DNA from: Clostridia bacterium
GTDB lineage: Bacteria > Bacillota > Clostridia > Christensenellales > QALW01
NCBI GenBank assembly: GCA_017964345.1
Contig: JAGCSD010000072.1
Coordinates: forward strand, 1-5,141
Length of the DNA: 5,141 bases
Reading direction: 5' to 3'
Below the pieces are notes generated by a model that ran no database searches, was not told where the DNA came from, and saw only the letters and a program-made list of their open reading frames with translations. Below, piece by piece: positions 1 through 5,070 of the stretch; the first letter of the stretch is position 1, and each line of letters opens with the position of its first letter. A program made the position numbers and the translations under genes.

Positions 1-64
1 GATGCTGCTGGATTCTTCCGTGATCCCCAGCCCCGACAAAAAACTGTGGGACTCCATTTTATAG
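1..64 (+). CDS. C-terminal end of an unidentified upstream gene (partial)
   Basis: Frame 2 is open from the window edge to a TAG at 62-64 and reads ...LLDSSVIPSPDKKLWDSIL. Its codons (CTG, ATC, AGC, GAC, TCC) match those of the genes downstream. Frame 3 stops within about 20 bases, and frame 1, though open to a TAG at 67-69, has less gene-like codons. Only 20 residues are visible, so the family cannot be named. The stop lies 16 bases before the regulator's ATG, so the two genes are probably co-transcribed and the upstream gene is probably part of the same catabolic or microcompartment locus. That is inference from spacing alone. Confidence 0.5.
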   Translation, partial: MLLDSSVIPSPDKKLWDSIL

Positions 65-67
65 AAT

Positions 68-72
68 AGGAG
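68..72 (+). promoter_or_regulatory. Ribosome binding site of the DeoR-family regulator
   Basis: AGGAG lies 8 bases before the ATG at 81, just after the stop of the upstream gene. It supports the start at 81. There is no room for a promoter or operator in the 16-base gap, so the regulator's own control region must lie upstream of the window. Confidence 0.75.
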
Positions 73-80
73 AAACGATC

Positions 81-848
81 ATGCTGGCTATTGAACGACG
101 CAACGTCATTCTGACCAAACTGTCTGCCGACGGCAAAGTGCTGGTGGCGGACTTGGCGAAAGAATTCGGTGTGACGGATGAAACCATCCGGCGTGACCTG
201 GAAAAACTGAACCGTGACGGCTTGGCGCGTAAAACGTACGGCGGCGCGGTCAAAAGCGAAAATCTCAATATCGATATTCCCTTTAATGTGCGTAAGCAGA
301 CCAATGTGGAAAGCAAACGCGCGATCGCCGCACTGGTCGGCGATATGATCCGGGACGGCGACTATATCATGCTGGATGCGTCGACCACGGCGCTGTATGT
401 GATTAAAAATATCCTGCATAAGCAGAACATTACGCTGATTACCAACAGCATTGAAATTCTTCTGGAGCTGGCGAGCAAAAGCGGTTGGAACGTGCTTTCT
501 ACCGGCGGTATGCTCAAGGAAGGCGGACTGTCGCTGGTCGGCTATCAGGCGGAAAAGATGATCGCCGGGTTTCATGTAGACCTTGCGATCTGCTCCTGCA
601 AGGGCATTGACGAGGTCAACGGCGTCACGGATTCCAATGAGCGCGACGCGGAAGTTAAAAAGGCGTTTTTCAAATCCGCCAACCGTCGCGTGCTGGTCGT
701 GGACAGCTCCAAATTCGACAAGGTTTCATTCGTCAAGGTCTGCGGCGTTGCCGAGGTGGACACGATCGTGACGGAGAAACGTCCCGGAGATGTGTGGGTG
801 GACAGACTCAAGCAAAACAACGTAGAGTTGATTTACGAGAATATATAA
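81..848 (+). CDS. DeoR-family transcriptional regulator
   Basis: The 255-residue protein has the standard DeoR/GlpR length and layout. An N-terminal winged helix-turn-helix covers about residues 5-57, with the recognition segment GVTDETIRRDLEKL at 30-43 and the family's GLARKTYGGAV wing at 47-57. The C-terminal effector domain, a ribose-5-phosphate-isomerase-like fold in this family, shows DASTTALY (99-106), TNS (121-123), TGGML (141-145), the SNERDAEVKKAF segment (185-196) and VVDSSKFDKVSF (206-217). Family members usually repress sugar or polyol catabolism and release DNA on binding a phosphorylated intermediate. Being first of three closely spaced genes, before an acylating aldehyde dehydrogenase and PduL, it probably controls this cassette. 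The effector cannot be read from the sequence. The first loop reads DASTT rather than the commoner D.GSTT, which may be a mild effector-site variation. Confidence 0.93.
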   Translation: MLAIERRNVILTKLSADGKVLVADLAKEFGVTDETIRRDLEKLNRDGLARKTYGGAVKSENLNIDIPFNVRKQTNVESKRAIAALVGDMIRDGDYIMLDASTTALYVIKNILHKQNITLITNSIEILLELASKSGWNVLSTGGMLKEGGLSLVGYQAEKMIAGFHVDLAICSCKGIDEVNGVTDSNERDAEVKKAFFKSANRRVLVVDSSKFDKVSFVKVCGVAEVDTIVTEKRPGDVWVDRLKQNNVELIYENI

Positions 849-855
849 CGGTTTC

Positions 856-860
856 GGAGG
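856..860 (+). promoter_or_regulatory. Ribosome binding site of the aldehyde dehydrogenase
   Basis: GGAGG lies 9 bases before the ATG at 870, within the 21-base gap after the regulator's TAA. It fixes the start that includes the N-terminal encapsulation helix, and rules out starting at the internal Met33. Confidence 0.8.
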
Positions 861-869
861 AAACAAACG

Positions 870-2345
870 ATGAATCAGACACAAATTGACGCCATTGTTC
901 AACAGGTGCTTGCCAACCTCGGTGTGTCCGCTTCGCAAAGCGCGGCGCGGGAAGAAAACAACACGATGCCGCCTTACAGCTCCACGGAATACAACGGACG
1001 CAAGCTGATCGGCATTTATTCGGACATGAATGACGCGATCGCCGCGGCGCAGGAAGGCTATAAAGCCGTGCGCGCCATGAGCGTGGAAAAGAGAGAAAAG
1101 ATCATCACCGCGATCCGCGAGCTGACGCGCGCAGAAGCGGCGATCGTTGCCGAGCTGGGCGTGAAAGAAACCGGCATGGGCAAGATCGAGCATAAACGCT
1201 TAAAGCATATCCTGGTAGCGGACAAAACACCCGGCACGGAGGATATTGTTTCCGAGGCCAAGACCGGCGACAGCGGTCTGACGCTGGTCGAAATGGCGCC
1301 GTTTGGGGTGGTGGGCGCGATCACGCCCAGCACGAACCCATCGGAAACGGTCATCTGCAATTCCATCGGCATGATCGCCGCGGGCAACGGCGTGGTGTTC
1401 AACCCGCATCCGGGCGCGATCTGCACGTCCAATTACGCTGTTGACCTCGTCAACCGCGCGTGCTATTCCGCCGGCGGTCCCAAGGTACTGGTGGCTTCCA
1501 TGGATAAACCGACGCTGGAGTCGGCGCAGATCATGTATCAGCATCCCGCCATTCGGCTGCTCGTCTGCACGGGCGGTCCCGGTGTGGTGAAATCGGTACT
1601 TTCGAGCGGCAAAAAGGCAATCGGCGCAGGTGCGGGCAATCCTCCGGTCATCGTGGATGATACCGCCGACGTGGAAAAGGCGGGCAAGGATATCATCGAC
1701 GGTTGCACGTTCGATAACAACCTCCCCTGCATCGCCGAAAAAGAAGTATTTGCTTTCAGAAATATCAAGGATCATCTGATTTTTTCCATGATGCGCAACG
1801 GCGCCTATATGCTGACGCGCGAAGAAGCCGACGCATTGGCAAAAATCGTGATTGTTGAGGTCACGGATAAGAAAACGGGCAAAATCAAAAAACAGGTCAA
1901 CCGCAAATGCGTCGGGCGTGACGCGCAGGTCATTTACGCGATGCTGAACAACGGCAAAAAACTGCCTCCCGATACGCGCTGCCTGATCTGCGAAACCGAT
2001 TTTGACCATCCGTTTGTGCAGACGGAGCTGATGATGCCCATTCTGCCGATCGTAACAGTGGACAATATCGATCAAGCGATCGATTTGGCGGTCAAAGCGG
2101 AACACGGCAATCGCCATACCGCGCACATGCACTCCAAGAATATCGACAATCTGACCAAGTTTGCTTCGGCGGTGGAAACGACCATTTTCGTCAAGAACGC
2201 ACCGAGTTATGCCGGCATCGGCTTCGGCGGTGAAGGACATACCACCTTTACTATCGCCGGTCCCACCGGCGAAGGGCTGACCAGCGCGCGCAGTTTCACC
2301 CGTAAACGCCGCTGTGTGATGGTTGACAACTTCCGCATCATTTAA
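870..2345 (+). CDS. CoA-acylating aldehyde dehydrogenase, EutE/PduP type, with BMC encapsulation peptide
   Basis: The 491-residue enzyme is predicted to oxidise an aldehyde to acyl-CoA using NAD+ and CoA, inside a bacterial microcompartment. Residues 1-18 (MNQTQIDAIVQQVLANLG) form an amphipathic helix typical of cargo encapsulation peptides. A Ser/Ala/Glu/Asn-rich linker follows to about residue 40, and then the aldehyde dehydrogenase domain. Visible hallmarks are APFGVVGAITPSTNP (143-157), the nucleotide-binding CTGGPGVV (233-240), the catalytic cysteine Cys287 in FDNNLPCIAEKEV, and TELMMPILP (385-393). The C-terminal run GFGGEGHTTFTIAGPTGEG (451-469) is highly characteristic of EutE/PduP relatives. 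The protein is slightly longer than the usual 460-470 residues, mainly from the linker. Its TAA overlaps the Shine-Dalgarno of the next gene, so the two are probably translationally coupled. The subfamily (propionaldehyde, acetaldehyde or lactaldehyde-derived substrate) cannot be settled from sequence alone, so no symbol is given. Confidence 0.95.
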   Translation: MNQTQIDAIVQQVLANLGVSASQSAAREENNTMPPYSSTEYNGRKLIGIYSDMNDAIAAAQEGYKAVRAMSVEKREKIITAIRELTRAEAAIVAELGVKETGMGKIEHKRLKHILVADKTPGTEDIVSEAKTGDSGLTLVEMAPFGVVGAITPSTNPSETVICNSIGMIAAGNGVVFNPHPGAICTSNYAVDLVNRACYSAGGPKVLVASMDKPTLESAQIMYQHPAIRLLVCTGGPGVVKSVLSSGKKAIGAGAGNPPVIVDDTADVEKAGKDIIDGCTFDNNLPCIAEKEVFAFRNIKDHLIFSMMRNGAYMLTREEADALAKIVIVEVTDKKTGKIKKQVNRKCVGRDAQVIYAMLNNGKKLPPDTRCLICETDFDHPFVQTELMMPILPIVTVDNIDQAIDLAVKAEHGNRHTAHMHSKNIDNLTKFASAVETTIFVKNAPSYAGIGFGGEGHTTFTIAGPTGEGLTSARSFTRKRRCVMVDNFRII

Positions 2346-2350
2346 GGAGG
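2344..2350 (+). promoter_or_regulatory. Strong Shine-Dalgarno deciding the pduL start
   Basis: AAGGAGG overlaps the TAA stop of the aldehyde dehydrogenase and lies 8 bases before the ATG at 2359. It selects that ATG over an in-frame TTG at 2323, which lies inside the preceding gene and has no such site. Confidence 0.88.
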
Positions 2351-2358
2351 ATTCCGCC

Positions 2359-3009
2359 ATGGACGTGAATATTCAAGAAATCACCGCCGCGGTATTGAGT
2401 GCTTTGCAATCGCAGGGAGAGGCTATTTCCTGTGACGGCGACATTCCGCTGGGCGTTTCCAATCGCCATATTCATTTAACACGCGAGGATTGCGATACGC
2501 TGTTCGGCGCGGGGTATGAGCCGGAGCCGCTGAAAGACTTATCGCAGCCGGGGCAGTACGCTTGTAAGGAAACGCTGACGATCGTCGGACCGTCGCTTCG
2601 CCCGATTGAGAAAGTACGTGTGCTCGGACCGTTAAGAAAAGCGTCGCAGGTCGAGATCTCGCGCACGGATTCCTACACGCTTAAAGTCAAAGCGCCGGTG
2701 CGCGAATCCGGCGATGTGGCGGGCAGCGCAGGTATCACGATCATCGGTCCCAAAGGCGTGGTGACGCTCAAAGAAGGCTGTATCATCGCCAACCGTCATA
2801 TCCACATGACGCCCGAGGACGGCGTGAAATACGGCGTCAAGGACGGCGACTATGTGACCGTGGACGCCTGCGGCGAGCGCAAAACGCGTTTTTACGACGT
2901 GCAGATCCGCGTCAGCGATAAATTCCGCTTGGAAATGCACCTTGATACCGACGACGCCAACGCCGCCGGTCTGACCGGAAAATCCAAGGTCAAAATTGTA
3001 AAAGAATAG
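2359..3009 (+). CDS. pduL: PduL-type phosphate propanoyl/acetyltransferase, BMC-associated
   Basis: The 216-residue enzyme swaps CoA for phosphate on an acyl group (acyl-CoA + Pi to acyl phosphate + CoA), which regenerates CoA for the neighbouring aldehyde dehydrogenase. It has the two repeated metal-binding halves of the PduL family: SNRHIHLT at 34-41 and ANRHIHMTPEDG at 144-155, giving His37/His39 and His147/His149. Further hallmarks are QPGQYACKETL (63-73), VLGPLRKASQVEISRTDSY (88-106) with Arg93 at the likely phosphate-binding position, and LEMHLDTDDANAAG (191-204) with His194. PduL is unrelated in fold to the Pta enzymes. Residues 1-19 (MDVNIQEITAAVLSALQSQ) form an amphipathic helix like an encapsulation peptide, followed by a short linker, which favours the microcompartment rather than the cytosolic form. 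It is last in the compact cassette, 13 bases after the preceding stop. The name rests on family recognition; the true acyl substrate is not known. Confidence 0.95.
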   Translation: MDVNIQEITAAVLSALQSQGEAISCDGDIPLGVSNRHIHLTREDCDTLFGAGYEPEPLKDLSQPGQYACKETLTIVGPSLRPIEKVRVLGPLRKASQVEISRTDSYTLKVKAPVRESGDVAGSAGITIIGPKGVVTLKEGCIIANRHIHMTPEDGVKYGVKDGDYVTVDACGERKTRFYDVQIRVSDKFRLEMHLDTDDANAAGLTGKSKVKIVKE

Positions 3010-3015
3010 ACATGC

Positions 3016-3041
3016 CGGGCGTCCGCAAAAACGGACGCCCG
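3016..3041 (+). terminator. GC-rich hairpin after pduL (weak terminator or mRNA-stabilising stem)
   Basis: CGGGCGTCCG at 3016-3025 pairs perfectly with CGGACGCCCG at 3032-3041 across a CAAAAA loop. The next bases are ACTTTGAGAG, so there is no proper U-tract. It could be a leaky intrinsic terminator or a 3' stabilising stem. Either would lower expression of the phosphatase gene that starts 17 bases later, relative to the cassette. Confidence 0.5.
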
Positions 3042-3057
3042 ACTTTGAGAGAGCAGT

Positions 3058-3765
3058 ATGGTTCGGTTAATGGTCACGGATTACGACAACACTTTGGTTC
3101 CCGCGGGGAAAATGTTGTCCAATGCGTTTTTTGAAAAACTGCATCAGCTGTCAAACCGCGGCGTTTTGTTTGCCGTGGCGAGCGGGCGTCCGTACAATCA
3201 GCTCAAAAAACTGTTTGCGCCCGTTCAGCATGAGATCGTCTTCATTTCCGATGACGGCGCGCAGATGATGTATCGCAACTGCGTACTGCAAAAATCGCCC
3301 CTGTGCTTCCGCCGCGCCAAGGAGCTGTGCGCCGCCGCACTGGAGCAGGGCATGACGCCCGTGGTCGCTTTGCGCGAGCAGAATCGTCGCGTCACGCAGG
3401 AACAACTGGCGCTACCGTCTTTTTTCAGCAGTGATGTTTTCAAGGTCATCCTTGTGAAGAACGGCAAGGATACGACAGAGATATGCACGCTTGCTCATTC
3501 GTTAGAACTTCGTTGCTGTTATGAAAACGACACGTTTTTGGAGTTCTGCCGCGCCGACGTCAACAAGGGAGCGGCGATGAAAAAGCTGATGGAGAAGTTT
3601 TGCGTCACGCCGGAGCAAGCCGTGGTGTTCGGCGACGGCGAAAACGATCTGCCGCTGTTTCATTTGGCGCAGACGCGCATAGCGTCTTCCGGCGCGTGCG
3701 ACGCGGTCAAACGCCTCGCCACGCTTGTGACGGACGATGTGGAGCAGGTTGTTTTGCGGATGTGA
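3058..3765 (+). CDS. HAD-superfamily phosphatase, Cof-like
   Basis: The 235-residue protein is a probable cytosolic phosphatase acting on a small phosphorylated metabolite. HAD motif I is TDYDNTL (7-13) with nucleophile Asp8 and acid/base Asp10; motif II is ASGR (41-44) with Ser42; the motif III lysine is probably Lys170 in DVNKGAAM; motif IV is FGDGENDLPLF (191-201) with Asp193 and Asp197. The sequence between motifs II and III (about 65-165) is the C2-type cap expected of Cof/YidA relatives. It is shorter than the usual 260-280 residues, and motif I reads DYDNT rather than the common DLDGT. Translation starts at ATG 3058 behind a weak GAGAGAG site. The gene ends with in-frame tandem stops TGA TAA. 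It sits 48 bases after pduL, beyond a hairpin, so its membership in the cassette is uncertain. The substrate is unknown. Confidence 0.88.
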   Translation: MVRLMVTDYDNTLVPAGKMLSNAFFEKLHQLSNRGVLFAVASGRPYNQLKKLFAPVQHEIVFISDDGAQMMYRNCVLQKSPLCFRRAKELCAAALEQGMTPVVALREQNRRVTQEQLALPSFFSSDVFKVILVKNGKDTTEICTLAHSLELRCCYENDTFLEFCRADVNKGAAMKKLMEKFCVTPEQAVVFGDGENDLPLFHLAQTRIASSGACDAVKRLATLVTDDVEQVVLRM

Positions 3766-3827
3766 TAACGCGCGGGTAACAGAATGTAAGTAGGCTGATA
3801 TGCTTATATAGATTTTAATTGAGAAAC

Positions 3828-3834
3828 GAGGAAG
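3828..3834 (+). promoter_or_regulatory. Shine-Dalgarno deciding the start of the 92-residue protein
   Basis: GAGGAAG is followed by 5 bases and ATG at 3840. A possible in-frame TTG at 3819 would put this site inside the coding region and has no good site of its own, so the ATG is preferred. Confidence 0.75.
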
Positions 3835-3839
3835 AAAAC

Positions 3840-4118
3840 ATGGATACCAAAGAAAGCAAGATCGCACAGAAGGTTGTGCTGAAATCTAAGGAAGCGTTTG
3901 CCCTCCGCATCGAGCGCAATAAGGTCAAAAACATGGACATCGCTTCCTGTACCCTCGATGAAACGTTCACCGCCGCCTCACGGTTCGTCGTGACCGGTTC
4001 GGTCGAAACCGAATCACCCACGGGTAAAGCCAAAACGTATACGTATCGCGCGCTGGTCGACGTTCTCGGTAAGGAAGCCGCGCTCGCCGAGTTGGACGTC
4101 CTTCCGCTAGAAGAATAA
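3840..4118 (+). CDS. Unrecognised 92-residue protein
   Basis: I do not recognise this family. The protein starts MDTKESKIAQKVVLKSKEAF and has no signal peptide or membrane segment, so it is probably cytosolic. The first third is basic and helix-prone (residues 1-31). The rest alternates likely beta strands, RFVVTGSVE and AKTYTYRALVDV, and ends in an acidic tail LAELDVLPLEE. Cys37 is the only cysteine. Codon use resembles the upstream metabolic genes, and a good Shine-Dalgarno precedes it, so it is probably a real gene. The 74-base upstream gap is AT-rich (a TATATA run at 3805-3810 and TTTAAT at 3814-3819), but no matching -35 is clear. It may be read with the phosphatase or from its own weak promoter. 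A terminator lies about 106 bases after its stop. Confidence 0.75.
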   Translation: MDTKESKIAQKVVLKSKEAFALRIERNKVKNMDIASCTLDETFTAASRFVVTGSVETESPTGKAKTYTYRALVDVLGKEAALAELDVLPLEE

Positions 4119-4150
4119 CAAACATCGGGTTCAAAGCGCAAAAGGTTAAG

Positions 4151-4184
4151 CATAATACCGTGTTTCGGCGCAAACAGCCGGAAC
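4151..4184 (+). other. -10-like hexamer and hairpin in the 3' flank of the 92-residue gene
   Basis: CATAAT at 4151-4156 matches the -10 consensus at five of six positions. Just after it, GTTTCGGC (4162-4169) pairs with GCCGGAAC (4177-4184) with one G-U pair and a GCAAACA loop; ACC at 4157-4159 and GGT at 4185-4187 can extend the stem across a two-base bulge. The best -35 candidate, TTCAAA at 4130-4135, has only a 15-base spacer. The segment may be a structured 3' UTR or the 5' part of a small RNA ending at the terminator at 4225. Confidence 0.3.
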
Positions 4185-4224
4185 GGTGCTGTACGGGAAA
4201 TGAACGGACCGCCTATATAACAGT

Positions 4225-4260
4225 AAGGACTGCTCTTAACGGGGCAGTCCTTTGTTGTTT
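4225..4260 (+). terminator. Intrinsic terminator
   Basis: AAGGACTGC (4225-4233) pairs perfectly with GCAGTCCTT (4244-4252); a further G-U and C-G pair tighten the loop to TTAACG. The stem is followed by a T-rich run (TTTGTTGTTT at 4251-4260, overlapping the last two stem bases). This is the best + strand terminator in the window, and it should end the transcript carrying the 92-residue gene. Confidence 0.85.
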
Positions 4261-4301
4261 AACAAAAGGGTATGCGCGTTTAACGAAAAAATCAAAACTT
4301 T

Positions 4302-4333
4302 CAAAAAGCCGAAAATGCCCGCTATCACCGGGC
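4302..4333 (-). terminator. Probable terminator of the lipoprotein transcript
   Basis: Read on the - strand, GCCCG (4333-4329) pairs with CGGGC (4321-4317) and is followed by ATTTTCGGCTTTTTG, a broken U-rich run. The stem is only 5 pairs, and a competing stem overlaps it (CCGGG 4328-4332 with CCCGG 4336-4340). It lies about 85 bases after the lipoprotein stop. This is a modest candidate; no better one is seen nearer the gene. Confidence 0.4.
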
Positions 4334-4396
4334 TTCCCGGCAATTACGGACGTTTTCGCTTGTGATCAACAGATCAAAAACCGTATTGCATTCCTT

Positions 4397-4415
4397 ATCC
4401 CAACAAACCGGGATT
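4397..4415 (-). repeat. Left copy of a 19-base inverted, hairpin-forming repeat
   Basis: On the - strand this reads AATCCCGGTTTGTTGGGAT, beginning three bases past the lipoprotein stop codon. ATCCC and GGGAT form a 5-pair stem. It matches the sequence at 4763-4781 (+ strand) at 17 of 19 positions, so the lipoprotein gene lies between two inverted copies. No U-tract follows, so it is not an obvious terminator. Confidence 0.6.
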
Positions 4416-4418
4416 TGG

Positions 4419-4748
4419 TTATTTTATTTCAACCAGCACAGCTTCTTCCGCAGAAAAATAATCCTTTATATCGCTGCTGAGGCCCGCGGCTTTATAGGCT
4501 TGTTCAAAAGAGATCTCTTCTATGTTGCTTAAATAAACAAAGGTCGAATGAACAGCGGCGTTCGGCATCTTTCCGCTGATTTCAAGACGGTACTGATACG
4601 TCTGCCCGTCATACATCCATGTCCCGTCGCTCATTTCATAATATGTCTTAACACCATTATAAGTTTTCTTTACAACCACTTCATTAGAGCATCCGACAAG
4701 CGATAGAATGAAAAACGCACTAACGAATAACGCAAGCAGCTTTTTCAT
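4419..4748 (-). CDS. Small predicted lipoprotein of unknown function
   Basis: The 109-residue protein begins MKKLLALFVSAFFILSLVGC: a two-lysine n-region, a hydrophobic core (4-18) and a lipobox LVGC with Cys20 as the expected lipidated residue after signal peptidase II cleavage. The mature part of about 90 residues, on the outer face of the membrane, has strand-rich segments (VVVKKTYNGVKTYYEM, TWMYDGQTYQYRLEISG) and an acidic helical end (SFEQAYKAAGLSSDIKDYF). I do not recognise a named family. The start is supported by GGAGG on the - strand 7 bases before the ATG (complement of 4756-4760) and a strong promoter further up. The gene is convergent with the metabolic genes, monocistronic in appearance and more AT-rich than they are, which may mean a different origin or just a non-core gene. 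Confidence 0.85.
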   Translation of the reverse strand: MKKLLALFVSAFFILSLVGCSNEVVVKKTYNGVKTYYEMSDGTWMYDGQTYQYRLEISGKMPNAAVHSTFVYLSNIEEISFEQAYKAAGLSSDIKDYFSAEEAVLVEIK

Positions 4749-4762
4749 GTCATTACCTCCCG

Positions 4763-4782
4763 AATCCCGGTTTATCGGGATT
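4763..4782. repeat. Right copy of the inverted repeat; 5' UTR hairpin of the lipoprotein gene
   Basis: AATCCCG (4763-4769) pairs perfectly with CGGGATT (4776-4782) across a 6-base loop. On the - strand it lies between the promoter and the Shine-Dalgarno, ending 2 bases before the GGGAGG, so it probably forms at the 5' end of the lipoprotein mRNA. On the + strand it is followed by TTGTTTTTTA, so it would also work as an intrinsic terminator against + strand readthrough into the promoter. The first 19 bases repeat, inverted, at 4397-4415. Confidence 0.65.
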
Positions 4783-4791
4783 GTTTTTTAT

Positions 4792-4820
4792 ATTATAGCA
4801 CAGAAATATAGTGATTTCAA
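4792..4820 (-). promoter_or_regulatory. Sigma-A-type promoter of the lipoprotein gene
   Basis: On the - strand, TTGAAA (4820-4815) and TATAAT (4797-4792) are separated by exactly 17 bases, and the -10 is extended (TGCTATAAT). Only one -35 base departs from TTGACA. Transcription should start near 4785, giving a 5' UTR of about 37 bases that contains the hairpin and the ribosome binding site. Confidence 0.88.
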
Positions 4821-4982
4821 TAGAAATGTATTGGTTTTCATTCATCATAAAGCGCAAGGTTGCACGGCGTGTTCAATTATCGGGCACTTAACGCCTACGC
4901 ATCGGATTGTTTCAAGCGGATTTGAAGGGTAATTATATTGCCACAACCAATTATTCAGTTTTCATTTAGAAGATCCTGTCGG
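4821..4982. other. Non-coding stretch, nothing recognised
   Basis: AT-rich sequence upstream of the lipoprotein promoter. No reading frame has a credible start, ribosome binding site and coding character, and I see no RNA gene or strong hairpin. Its last ten bases, ATCCTGTCGG (4973-4982), resemble the stem of the hairpin that follows. Confidence 0.5.
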
Positions 4983-5026
4983 AAAGACTGAAGAAAGAAG
5001 ACTTAAAACTTAAGAATGAAGAATAC
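4983..5026. repeat. Degenerate A-rich short-unit repeat tract
   Basis: The tract is made of variants of a 7-8 base unit: GACTGAAG, GACTTAAA, ACTTAAG, AATGAAG. It looks like decayed or low-complexity repeat sequence placed directly before the long hairpin. No coding or regulatory role is evident. Confidence 0.4.
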
Positions 5027-5070
5027 AAAGCGAAAATCCTGCCGACCTTCGTCGACAGGATTTTCGCTTT
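5027..5070. repeat. Long near-perfect hairpin
   Basis: The arm at 5027-5041 (AAAGCGAAAATCCTG) pairs perfectly with 5056-5070 (CAGGATTTTCGCTTT). After one C/A mismatch, four more pairs (CGAC with GTCG) close a CTTC loop at 5047-5050, so 19 of 20 positions are paired. Neither side has a clean U-tract. On the - strand it directly follows a tRNA-like CCA end, as a tRNA terminator would, and the descending arm supplies short U runs. Perfect conservation of so long a stem suggests a maintained or recently copied element. Confidence 0.8.

Noticed and set aside
2323..2358. Longer pduL starting at TTG 2323
   Set aside because: It would overlap the end of the aldehyde dehydrogenase; the strong AAGGAGG at 2344 points to ATG 2359, which also gives the expected encapsulation helix.
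1200..2360. 386-codon open frame on the - strand
   Set aside because: It is wholly antisense to the aldehyde dehydrogenase gene, has a His/Arg/Ala-rich nonsense composition typical of antisense shadows, and has no ribosome binding site.
3819..3839. Longer start (TTG) for the 92-residue protein
   Set aside because: The Shine-Dalgarno GAGGAAG would fall inside the coding region, with correct spacing only to ATG 3840.
4363..4376. TGATC-AACA-GATCA inverted repeat
   Set aside because: Only five pairs, AT-rich, with no T-tract after it on the relevant strand; likely chance.
4160..4480. 106-codon + strand open frame
   Set aside because: It runs through the 4225 terminator and over the end of the lipoprotein gene, lacks a ribosome binding site and has no coherent protein character.
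4866..4895. GGCGT ... ACGCC inverted pair in the right non-coding stretch
   Set aside because: Five pairs across a 20-base unpaired interior are not a convincing structure or operator.
4708..4932. 74-codon + strand open frame
   Set aside because: It is antisense to the lipoprotein signal peptide, promoter and 5' UTR, with no start signal.
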